From: Sphaerolaimus hirsutus
Lineage: Eukaryota; Nematoda; Chromadorea; Monhysterida; Sphaerolaimidae
DNA: 64,000 nt
NCBI GenBank assembly: GCA_964036195.1
Contig: OZ038455.1
Coordinates: forward strand, 8,759,855-8,823,854
Direction: 5' to 3'
Shown here in pieces: positions 26,407 to 34,107 of the stretch. How positions within the stretch are numbered: the first letter of the stretch is position 1; each line of letters starts with the position of its first letter. The position numbers and the translations under genes are program-made. The notes beneath the pieces are model-generated. The model searched no databases. It worked only from the letters and a program-made list of their open reading frames with translations, and was not told where the DNA came from.

Positions 26407-28641
26407 ATGCATGTCGGGCTGGTAGGACCGCGAATCGCGCGGCCGGAACAACCGGCGAACATCGGTGCAGTGCCGCTCGGCTCGCCGTTGTGTAATTTCG
26501 CAGATGAGACGAGCCGATTGGCGGTGCTCCTGGTTACCGATTGGTGTCCGCGCGATTTGACGTCCCGCTCGATTGAAAGGAACATGCGCATCTTTCAACC
26601 CTATGGCGAGTGCCCGCTGCCCTCCGGAGTCCCGGCTAAGTCCACCCTTGATAGAATACTTTTTAGCCAACAGCAGGCATGGGACCTTCGCCAGCAGTAT
26701 TTTGCGATACTACTAAGGGCCCCCGCATGCGAGTCCGACGTCCAAGTTCGGTTTGGCGCCTCGGTGCCCTACCAGCTGTCCCGCGCATCGCCGACGCTCT
26801 CGTTCGATGATGTGTGGGGTATGCTGAACGCCGTGAGGGCTCAAATTGCCCCCGCAGAATTGGAACAGCCCTCTCTTGAGGCTTGCCCCGTACCATCGAG
26901 GTTTGACGTGATCCACAACGCGGATCAGTGGGTTCAGCGCCTGCGCACCTATGGGGACGAAACTGCGGCGCCCCATGAGGAAATCCAGTCACAAGGGACT
27001 GCCGACCCTAACCCCATCCGCGCTTGGCTTAATGGCTGCTTCGATGAGAACGCCAAAGTGGAGGACGTTGAGGGGTTTCGAGGCGCACGATACTCTTCGG
27101 CGCCCAACCGCCTCGTTGACCCTTTCTTTGACCCGCACACGCGCCCCGTCAAGCAATTAGAGTCGGGTGTGTGCACCTGGGATGTCGGTTTGGTCGAACC
27201 CCGTGCTCTGCCGGGTCCGGATGATCCCCGCCGGCGCATCCTCGGCCCTAATGAGTCGGTAGACGAAGGAATGTCCTCGACCGCCGCTAGCGAAGCGGGA
27301 CCATTAGAGATTGCACTCCCAATGGAGATCGCTGCCGAGGAGGGGGTGTCCGACGCGGGTGTCTCGGCCGACCACGTCCCGGATAGCTGGCTCCAAGAGG
27401 TGGAGGCAGCGAACCGGGCCGAGGGCGCCTATAGACTCCGCATCGTACCCCTCCAACCGGTATGCAACCAGCTCGCGAAAGAAGTGTCCGAACACGAAAT
27501 TGATGAGACGATTCGTGTTACGGCGAGGACATTGCTTGGCCCCGACTACTCAAAGGGGAAGGAGAGATTGCAGGCGTTGGGGTTCTCCGACACGGCAGTG
27601 TGGTCCTCTTTTGGGTTAGTTGAGCCCCTCGAGCCGGAGGCGTATTTGGTCCCTGAGTTAGGGGAGGGCCCCTTTGACAACCTCGGCTCGATTCCGGCAC
27701 GCGACGATCATGTTCCCCCGGCCGCCTTCGTCCAACCCGGCGGAGAGATCCAAGTCGCCTCGATTAGACTACCCGATAACAGTTTTCCCACCTGTGAACA
27801 GGCGCTGCGTTGGTTCCGCGACCACCATGCGAAATATATCACTTTTGACACGGACTTGGTGCTGGGTATCGAGAATAGCATCCCTTATTTCTACTACAAT
27901 AGGCCCGTTGAGGGTCGTGCGATCCACGTTTGGCGCCGGGAGGCTTGGCAGCCAATGGCACAGCGTTATGATGACCTGACACCGTCACATGTTGACGTAT
28001 TGCTAGATTTGTTTCGCCAGTACATCACGGCGACGGTTCGAGGAGTAGATGTCCGGCCGTTTTTCAATGTAGAAGAGGAGGAATTGCAACTGGTGAACAA
28101 TGTGGGCGTCCCAGTCGCTGGGCCCCTGGACGACCAGCCGGACCACTGGCTGAGAAATGCCTTTGGGGAGGCTGAGCTCGCCCGGCTGCAGGCTATCGCG
28201 AGGGGACGCGGGCACTATGACCCCGGTTGGTCCCCGCAGCACCCGTTGAGACGGCCCATGAGCGAGTGGCTCCGGCCGGAAGAAACTTACGCACCCGGCT
28301 GGGAACGGGTACACGTGCAGAACGTGCCCCTTCCGCTCCGCCCTCTCTATACTGAGATGTTGATGAGTCTCAGTTTGGACGAATCCAACTATGTTCCGAC
28401 GGTGGGGCGCAGCTTGATCCACTTTCTCGATGAGTTTGAGGACAAACCGGACAAGACATTTGAAGTGCCGGTTCCGTCGAGTGTTTTTCCCGATCGAGGC
28501 AGAAGTACGTCCCACCCTGCCGATAGGCTACAAGTACTTCAGCAGTGGTGCAAATTCGTCGCTAACCAGGGACATTCTCAACTGGTTGACTTCTTGGCGC
28601 AACCAAGGGGAACTCCTGCGGGTCCTCGTACTTTCGAATGA
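26407..28641 (+). CDS. ORF6, 744 aa, unknown
   Basis: ATG at 26407, 27 bases after the ORF5 stop. An AGCGCT...AGCGCT inverted pair brackets the gap. The protein begins MHVGLVGPRIARPEQPANIG and contains an acidic middle region (about residues 190-370) between two more ordered parts. PCEQAL-like helices and IPYFYYNRPVEG near residue 500 look structured. I recognise no family. The last 70 codons overlap ORF7 in the +1 frame. The closely packed arrangement with ORF5 and ORF7 looks like a single polycistronic RNA with restart or frameshift. Confidence 0.7.
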   Translation: MHVGLVGPRIARPEQPANIGAVPLGSPLCNFADETSRLAVLLVTDWCPRDLTSRSIERNMRIFQPYGECPLPSGVPAKSTLDRILFSQQQAWDLRQQYFAILLRAPACESDVQVRFGASVPYQLSRASPTLSFDDVWGMLNAVRAQIAPAELEQPSLEACPVPSRFDVIHNADQWVQRLRTYGDETAAPHEEIQSQGTADPNPIRAWLNGCFDENAKVEDVEGFRGARYSSAPNRLVDPFFDPHTRPVKQLESGVCTWDVGLVEPRALPGPDDPRRRILGPNESVDEGMSSTAASEAGPLEIALPMEIAAEEGVSDAGVSADHVPDSWLQEVEAANRAEGAYRLRIVPLQPVCNQLAKEVSEHEIDETIRVTARTLLGPDYSKGKERLQALGFSDTAVWSSFGLVEPLEPEAYLVPELGEGPFDNLGSIPARDDHVPPAAFVQPGGEIQVASIRLPDNSFPTCEQALRWFRDHHAKYITFDTDLVLGIENSIPYFYYNRPVEGRAIHVWRREAWQPMAQRYDDLTPSHVDVLLDLFRQYITATVRGVDVRPFFNVEEEELQLVNNVGVPVAGPLDDQPDHWLRNAFGEAELARLQAIARGRGHYDPGWSPQHPLRRPMSEWLRPEETYAPGWERVHVQNVPLPLRPLYTEMLMSLSLDESNYVPTVGRSLIHFLDEFEDKPDKTFEVPVPSSVFPDRGRSTSHPADRLQVLQQWCKFVANQGHSQLVDFLAQPRGTPAGPRTFE

Positions 28642-29836
28642 AGAATGGGCAGAGTATCGCGTACGCTTCCCTGATTCACCAGCAACCTGGACTAGGTGGC
28701 AGGATCAGCTCCGCCATGAGTCCCCGGAACAGCTGCGGGTGAGGCTACGCGGGACTCGGGACGTGTTCACCAAATTCTTGTTGCGTGCCAAAATTTTGTG
28801 CGCCACCAGTAAGGGACCCTCTGACCTGGTTCTGCAGTCCACCTTGCACATGGCGCTAGGCCGTTGGCTCGATTTTCGGTTGAATATCCTTCGCCTGCTT
28901 GCATTGGACGATAGTCGCGGTCTGGTAAGGCCGAGAGTGCGCGCGGGCATGGGTACGATATCGATCGATCGCCACCACGTGTATCTATTCTTCTCCGGAG
29001 AGAGCCCGCTGGGGAATTTCTTTCGCGCACAAATTCCGTTGATGGGTGATTTGCACGTGCCGTCATCTGAGCACTTGTATCACGTGTTACAATTGATTTT
29101 TAGCGGGGATCACGACTTAATCGTACCCCTCCTTCAACACCCCGACCCCGCTTGCTGCAAGGGTCAGATGACGGCTTGGCGTAAGGCGGGCACGATCGCC
29201 GGTTGGAAAGTGAAGCAGCGGGAGTGGCACGGCTGCGGCCTCGCCGTCGCCGCCATGCACGCTGTTTTGCGACTCAAATTGGCCACTTGCCCAGACTACC
29301 GAGACGCGCTGGCCAATAACCTGGATACGGTATTTATTGAGGCAAGCCCGTACGACCCGTTTTGGGGTATTCAAGAACGTATGACCAGCCCGACTCTCTG
29401 GACGAGCGTAGAATCGTGGGGTGCCAACTGGTTAGGCCGTTTGCATATGGCAATGGCGGGACAACTGGCCCGTGGGGCTGCCCAACGCCCGTGGCCCGTC
29501 CTGAGTCTGAACGAATTGGCGGTGTCAATCCTGGCAAAGTGCAAGGGTGTCGTTCGGCGTCCAGGGCCACTCCGGCCGCTGCCCACTGCGCTGTTGAATG
29601 AAATTGCCCGGTGCAGTGCGGTTGGGCGTTACGCCCCTGGCGCCGCTCCGGTGACCATTTTGACCGTCCCCTTTGCTGAAGGCCAAGACCCAAGTATACT
29701 AACTAGGCAGCAAGTGGCGTTGGGCCAGCGCCCCATTCCGCAGCTCGCAATAATCGAGCGTGAACCCAATGTGCCGCGAGGCGCAAACAAGGCCAGTCGC
29801 AGGGTGCATCGCCTGCGCCAGGCTCGCACTAAGTAG
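28430..29836 (+). CDS. ORF7, NADAR (YbiA-like) domain protein, 468 aa
   Basis: Residues about 178-330 match the NADAR/DUF1768 family. The motifs are VYLFFSGESPLGNFF at the start, PSSEHLYH (the SEH..Q-like signature), a MHAVLRLKL helix, FIEASPYDPFWGI (the EAS..D..WG signature), and NWLGRLHMAM (the N.LG.LLM helix). Known NADAR proteins act on N-glycosidic bonds of riboflavin intermediates or remove ADP-ribose from guanine bases. The activity here is unknown. The first 170 residues are unrecognised. The first ATG (28430) lies inside ORF6. Alternatively ORF7 continues ORF6 by a +1 shift near GTT-TTT-CCC (about 28481-28489). After it the region is non-coding and hairpin-rich. Confidence 0.85.
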   Translation: MSLRTNRTRHLKCRFRRVFFPIEAEVRPTLPIGYKYFSSGANSSLTRDILNWLTSWRNQGELLRVLVLSNEEWAEYRVRFPDSPATWTRWQDQLRHESPEQLRVRLRGTRDVFTKFLLRAKILCATSKGPSDLVLQSTLHMALGRWLDFRLNILRLLALDDSRGLVRPRVRAGMGTISIDRHHVYLFFSGESPLGNFFRAQIPLMGDLHVPSSEHLYHVLQLIFSGDHDLIVPLLQHPDPACCKGQMTAWRKAGTIAGWKVKQREWHGCGLAVAAMHAVLRLKLATCPDYRDALANNLDTVFIEASPYDPFWGIQERMTSPTLWTSVESWGANWLGRLHMAMAGQLARGAAQRPWPVLSLNELAVSILAKCKGVVRRPGPLRPLPTALLNEIARCSAVGRYAPGAAPVTILTVPFAEGQDPSILTRQQVALGQRPIPQLAIIEREPNVPRGANKASRRVHRLRQARTK

Positions 29837-29858
29837 CATCTACCAGATATAGAGGAGC

Positions 29859-29928
29859 GCGGTGTATGGGTGTCGGGACTAAAGTGCCAAGCCTACGTCC
29901 TTGGGATTGTCTCGGCGCAAATACACCC
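29859..29928 (+). repeat. Hairpin 11
   Basis: Loop CCTACGTC (29892-29899) on a perfect CCAAG/CTTGG. Arms GGTGTATGGGTGTCGGGAC and GTCTCGGCGCAAATACACC. Confidence 0.8.
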
Positions 29929-30002
29929 AACTCAGTGATTTCTGACTGTTTTATTTGACAACTGTGTTGATGGCTATACTCTTATATGAGCTAATTAAGC
30001 CG

Positions 30003-30043
30003 GAGGATTAAAGTCCCAAGCCTACGTCCCTGGGATTATCCAA
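30003..30043 (+). repeat. Hairpin 12 (short arms)
   Basis: Loop CCTACGTC (30021-30028) on TCCCAAG/CCTGGGA, arms GGATTA/TTATCC. More distant pairing is weak. Confidence 0.7.
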
Positions 30044-30094
30044 TGGCGATGCCAGATTTATTGAAATTTAACTATGCAGTTATCCTTGCCATAA

Positions 30095-30167
30095 CGGCGC
30101 AATGCGGTGTTGAGGTCTAAAGTGCCAGACCTACGTCTCTGGGATTGCCCCCAGCACTGCACGGCGG
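30095..30167 (+). repeat. Hairpin 13
   Basis: Loop CCTACGTC (30130-30137) on CCAGA/TCTGG. Arms CGCAATGCGGTGTTGAGGTC and GCCCCCAGCACTGCACGGCG. Confidence 0.75.
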
Positions 30168-30269
30168 CGTACTGACGAGGTCACTGTTGTAAAGCCTCAC
30201 ACAGCTGCGCAATCTTCAAACGCTACTTGTCTTCGAAATAAAAGAGCTCTTTTTCTGTAGTGCACGTGC

Positions 30270-30343
30270 ACTATGATAGCTGACTGGCGAATTAAAGTCC
30301 CAAGCCTACGTCCCTGGGATTATTCTAAGGCCAGCCACATAGT
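30270..30343 (+). repeat. Hairpin 14
   Basis: Loop CCTACGTC (30305-30312) on TCCCAAG/CCTGGGA. Arms CTATGATAGCTGACTGGCG and AAGGCCAGCCACATAG. Confidence 0.75.
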
Positions 30344-30384
30344 CGCCAGAATATCATACCCTTATCAACAGCCTTATCGTGTAA

Positions 30385-30444
30385 TGTGCCATCGGTGGCT
30401 AAAGTGCCAAGCCTACGTCCCTGGGACTGTCGCTGGTGGCACAC
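30385..30444 (+). repeat. Hairpin 15
   Basis: Loop CCTACGTC (30412-30419) on GCCAAG/CCTGGG. Arms GTGCCATCGGTGGC and GTCGCTGGTGGCAC. Confidence 0.75.
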
Positions 30445-30575
30445 GGCATGATATTGCTGGTCTGTTCAAATCGAGAATCAATTGTTTCGCCCTTCAACCC
30501 CATCGGATTTCGCAATTCAACCAAACGCTTTGAAACCAACAACTGTAATCATTTATCTTTCGGAAACAGTGTCAC

Positions 30576-30649
30576 TCCGCAATGCGGTCTGGTGCCTAAA
30601 GTGCCAAGCCTACGTCCTTGGGATTGTCACCAGCTGTGTAGCGTTGTGG
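30576..30649 (+). repeat. Hairpin 16
   Basis: Loop CCTACGTC (30609-30616) on a perfect CCAAG/CTTGG. Arms CCGCAATGCGGTCTGGTGCC and GTCACCAGCTGTGTAGCG pair in blocks. Confidence 0.75.
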
Positions 30650-30862
30650 TGCGTAAAATGGGTTCAAATAATCTCAGGAAACAAACTAAATGGTCTCAGG
30701 ATTTAATAGTCACGCCGTTTGCCTCATTTGCGATTTTGTATTCTTCATTTTTGCGCATTTTCCGTCATCTCCCTCGCATTTTTGGGACTTTTTCCCTTAT
30801 TCTTGTCACTTCTGAGTTGCCATTCTTATTTTGGTGTGGTGAGTAGTAATTTATAGGGGCGC

Positions 30863-30929
30863 GGTGTGTGTGCGTAGGAACCTAAAGCGCCAAGCCTACG
30901 TCCCTGGGGTTGGTATCGACACACACACA
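30863..30929 (+). repeat. Hairpin 17
   Basis: Loop CCTACGTC (30895-30902) on GCCAAG/CCTGGG. Arms GGTGTGTGTGCGTAGGAACC and GGTTGGTATCGACACACAC are strongly complementary. Confidence 0.85.
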
Positions 30930-31004
30930 CCTGCCTCTCTCTTTTAAACAAAAGGAAATCTTCCTATTTTTGACTGCAACTTTGTACATATTTTTGGTAT
31001 CACG

Positions 31005-31080
31005 TCTCTGAGGGCCAGGTCGAGGGACTAAAGTGCCAAGCCTACGTCCCTGGGACTGCCCCGTGGCCTGGACCCAGAGG
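31005..31080 (+). repeat. Hairpin 18
   Basis: Loop CCTACGTC (31041-31048) on GCCAAG/CCTGGG. Arms CTCTGAGGGCCAGG and CCTGGACCCAGAG. Confidence 0.8.
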
Positions 31081-31627
31081 CAAGGTAAAAATTTGTGTTT
31101 CTTTACATCGCATATTTTTGAGTTGTTTAAATATTTCTACCTCAAACATATTGAGTATTGCTGCGAATAATTATCCCTAGTGTCCTATGCCGCCTTCGCA
31201 TTGTATTGAATCTGTGCTTAACAAAACCGCGTGGTCACATTAAGGAGGGCCCCTGGCTTTACATGTGCATTTAGAATCGTCAGGACGGTCCCCGGTCATT
31301 GTGTAACTATTTGGACTGGACTCATGGAATTTTGTGCACACAGTTTCCCTTTAAAACTCCAGTGACCTTGAACACTTTCTTTTAAACAGCCACCTGGATA
31401 AAGATTTTTGCTTCCCACATTTAAAGTAATCACCAATAATTTTTGCTGGTTATGGCTGGGAACAAATTTTTGCAGCCACACAATGGCCATATTAGTGGAA
31501 AATAGTTTAGTTCAGTTTCACTTCAATCTTCATGTTTTTCCAAAATTTCCTCATGTTTTCCTTGAAACTTTAACGGAATATTTTTTTTTGCACAGGAAAC
31601 ACTTTTCTGCAGCTATCTTTCTTGACC

Positions 31628-31821
31628 ATGGATCAAAATCTAAATGCTGGCCATACTCATTGCTTGACAATGTCTGTCATGACTGGTTCACCAAATGTAA
31701 ATTTCCATGAATTTATGTACCAAGGAGACAATGAAATTGTCATGCGTGTGACCGCTGGGGAAATGCAGCTCACACAGCCACTTCAACGTGAGCTTGTCTG
31801 GCAAGATCCCCGTCGCGAAAA
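31628..31821 (+). CDS. Candidate small gene, exon 1
   Basis: GACCATGG is a strong start context, 34 bases after a T-rich acceptor-like TTTGCACAG (31594). It reads MDQNLNAGHTHCLTMSVMTG and on to a donor AAA|GTGAGA. Together with exon 2 it gives 168 residues. I recognise no family. The composition, rich in Thr, Val and Gln with alternating hydrophobics, suggests a beta-sandwich. Confidence 0.45.
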
Positions 31822-31880
31822 GTGAGAATTTTCATGGGTTCAGTGTAAAAATTGTATGCAATGACCAAAATTCCTTTCAG

Positions 31881-32193
31881 CTTGAGTGAATCTGTCCTCT
31901 TGTGGGGAAGCACGGCTTTTGGGAATGACCAGCCACTGTTGGCAGTAACTGGCCATGTGGCACCGATCCAACAATGTCAAATCCATGGCGCTGGCACCCC
32001 AATGCAAGTACCGGCCCACTGCCTACCGAATAGGGAGCCGTCGATGTCACCAACTGATTTCACTTATGACCCGCACCTTCTTGTCGGCCCTCCTATGCAT
32101 GTGACCACGCGAGTTATTAATCCAACTAGTATTCCTATCACTATTACCCTGGAACAAACTGGCAATTTTGTAGATATTAAGTTACAATTTTAA
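31881..32193 (+). CDS. Candidate small gene, exon 2
   Basis: The 59-base interval 31822-31880 has GTGAGA at the left and TTCCTTTCAG at the right, and removing it keeps the frame open. The exon begins LSESVLLWGSTAFGND and ends ITITLEQTGNFVDIKLQF and TAA. Its position just before the 3' LTR is where env or accessory genes sit in retroelements. There is no signal peptide or membrane segment, so it is not an envelope protein. Confidence 0.45.
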
Positions 32194-33047
32194 ATGCCAA
32201 TGGCTACAATGCTGCGCTGAGTATTATTTTTCTGCTTTAGGCCAACCGTAGTAATTCCAACACAATATTTGTTAAAGGTTATTTTTGTATTTGCTATCAT
32301 GCTTTTACTATGGTACAGGTGAACCACGACGTGTATTAATTTAGTTTCTAGTGTAAATTGGGTGCAGCGGTCTAAAGTGCCAAGCCTACGTCCCTGGGAC
32401 TGACCAAAGCACCCATTGTGTACGTTTTGATATCGCTTTTCTGAAATTTTCTTCTAGTAAGCGCAGTCAATCAGTTGCACGCGGCGATTTTTGATAACTG
32501 TGTGGAGGTAAGCTGCTTGAGCCATGTGTTTTGTGAAGTTAGCCGCGGATTTGATTAGAGTTGCGCTTGTGCCACCAAGATTAAGTGTCATTGTTTTGTG
32601 CTTGCGATTAGGCTGAGAATTGTTAGTCGAATGTTTTCTACCAGGATCCCTTTTGTGAATTGTTGTATTTTGTGCTGTTGTGAATATTTTCTAGCCTTGT
32701 AGTTGGTTTCACTTAGTCGCGTTTAGTTTATATTTTTAGTGGCATTCCACTTGTCTTACGGTCTCATTTACGGTTCTCATGATTCTTGCCTTAAAAAATT
32801 CTTTCTTGCCATATTTACAGATTCTGTTATGATGCTTTATTAGGGTGCTTCCAGTGCACATGTTTGCATAATTTCCAGGGCTCCACTTGCGATCTCGTAG
32901 TAGTTGTAATTCACCTCAAACATTTAACTGCAATACACCGCAACACTTTAAATACATGAAAAATATCAATATCAGTTCGACAGTTCCTTAAAAACAGTAG
33001 ATAACACCCTCTTTGCCACTGCTGCGCTGACCAGCCCGCGCTTTTAG
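32194..33047 (+). other. 3' untranslated region of the giant element
   Basis: AT-rich with one hairpin (32353-32421). I see no ORF or other repeat. Confidence 0.5.
32353..32421 (+). repeat. Hairpin 19
   Basis: Loop CCTACGTC (32385-32392) on GCCAAG/CCTGGG. Arms TAAATTGGGTGCAGCGGTC and GACCAAAGCACCCATTGTG. Confidence 0.8.
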
Positions 33048-33063
33048 AAAAGGGGGGAGGAAG
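33048..33063 (+). promoter_or_regulatory. Terminal polypurine tract
   Basis: AAAAGGGGGGAGGAAG, the expected plus-strand primer. It is followed by TGTAATGCC at 33064, 48 bases before the sequence that matches the 5' LTR start. Confidence 0.75.
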
Positions 33064-33111
33064 TGTAATGCCTGTTCGCGCTGGGCCAGCGCTCAAAAGG
33101 TCGGTATAGTA

Positions 33112-33197
33112 TGTAATGCGATAACTGACGGCGGGCCACCAAAGTGCCAGACCCATGTCTCTGGGACGGTGACCCAGCGTCAATTAACACTTACTAA
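33112..33197 (+). repeat. Hairpin 1, 3' LTR copy
   Basis: Copy of 7305-7390. One substitution lies in the outer arm (CGCTTAC to CACTTAC). Confidence 0.8.
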
Positions 33198-33324
33198 ACC
33201 CTAATTATGGCGCTTTAGCCGCCGGGGACGCCATATTGACCCATTTTGGGCCAAGTGACGTCATCACGACGTCGCCCTATATGGAACCTAACTTATAGGA
33301 AACTTACGGCGCAATGGAAGCCGG

Positions 33325-33401
33325 CTATGGTAATTGGCGCCAGATCACCAAAGTGCCAGACCTACGCCTCTGGGACGGTGATTAAGCGCGAATTACCATA
33401 G
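33325..33401 (+). repeat. Hairpin 2, 3' LTR copy
   Basis: Copy of 7518-7594, identical across the stem as far as I can see. Confidence 0.8.
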
Positions 33402-33951
33402 AATTGTAGGTCGATGGCGCTATGTCGCCGGTCCTAATTAGTAAAACGGCCTGATTAGCCGTGTTTACTTGTGAAAAAGCCCGAGTGACGTCATTTGAGA
33501 CCCCCGGGAACGGAACCTAACTTTCACGAGAGTTACGGTGCTTCTCATTAAAAAGAAAAGCAGCGCCGAGCGGAAATCGATCCCCTCGGGCATGGAGGCC
33601 GAACGAGCGCCGGCAGACGGGTTCTACAGCCGCGACAGCGCCGCGCCGTCGCCATTCGACGACCGCTAACCGCCGGAGCCAGGAAAAGGGGGATTTTTGG
33701 TGTTTTGGGGATTTTTGTAAAGCGTCAAATCGGCCACTCTTGGCCGAGTGCCAACTTCCCAAAAATGGCACCAAGCGTATTTTTGAGGGGGGGGCTAAGC
33801 GCTGTCGCCGTATTTTGGCGACAGTTTATCGCTCAAAAACTTGTAAATTCACCCCTACCCAGTCCCCGCGAGCGTCGACAGCGTGGGCCGCCGGAAACGT
33901 CCGCGGAGCGACAGAACTTCGGCCGCTCAGAGTTTTTGGTGGGAGTGGCCA

Positions 33952-34021
33952 CCGGAAGGGATGGCCCCGATAGCTCCTGAAGCTTACGTCCTTCGGAGTA
34001 GAGACGGGTCACCCCTTCTGG
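33952..34021 (+). repeat. Hairpin 3, 3' LTR copy
   Basis: Copy of 8145-8214 with the loop changed from CCTACGTC to CTTACGTC. Confidence 0.8.
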
Positions 34022-34060
34022 AGGGGTATGTGCCTTAGGGAAAGTAGTAAGATAGGGAGC

Positions 34061-34107
34061 GGCCCGATAGCTCCTGAAGTCTACGTCCTTCGGAGTAGAG
34101 ACGGGCC
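34061..34107 (+). repeat. Hairpin 4, 3' LTR copy
   Basis: Copy of 8254-8300, identical. Confidence 0.8.

Larger units (their letters stand above)
29837..31627 (+). other. Hairpin-rich 3' region, no long ORF
   Basis: Eight conserved hairpins lie within 1.2 kb (29859-31080), about 100-250 bases apart. Small open frames of 70-136 codons occur here, but they include the hairpin sequence itself (read VPSLRPWD) and are not credible genes. An AATAAA is present at 30236. Confidence 0.6.

Noticed and set aside
25699-26670. 323-codon minus-strand frame across ORF5/ORF6
   Set aside because: It is the reverse-strand shadow of two strongly coding plus-strand frames, with no motif of its own.
23017-28641. 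ORF5 or ORF6 as an envelope protein
   Set aside because: No signal peptide, membrane span or Cys-rich ectodomain.
30273-30846. Small ORFs of 86 and 136 codons in the hairpin array
   Set aside because: They include the hairpin core read as VPSLRPWD and AT-rich tails. They are explained by the stop-free hairpin sequence.
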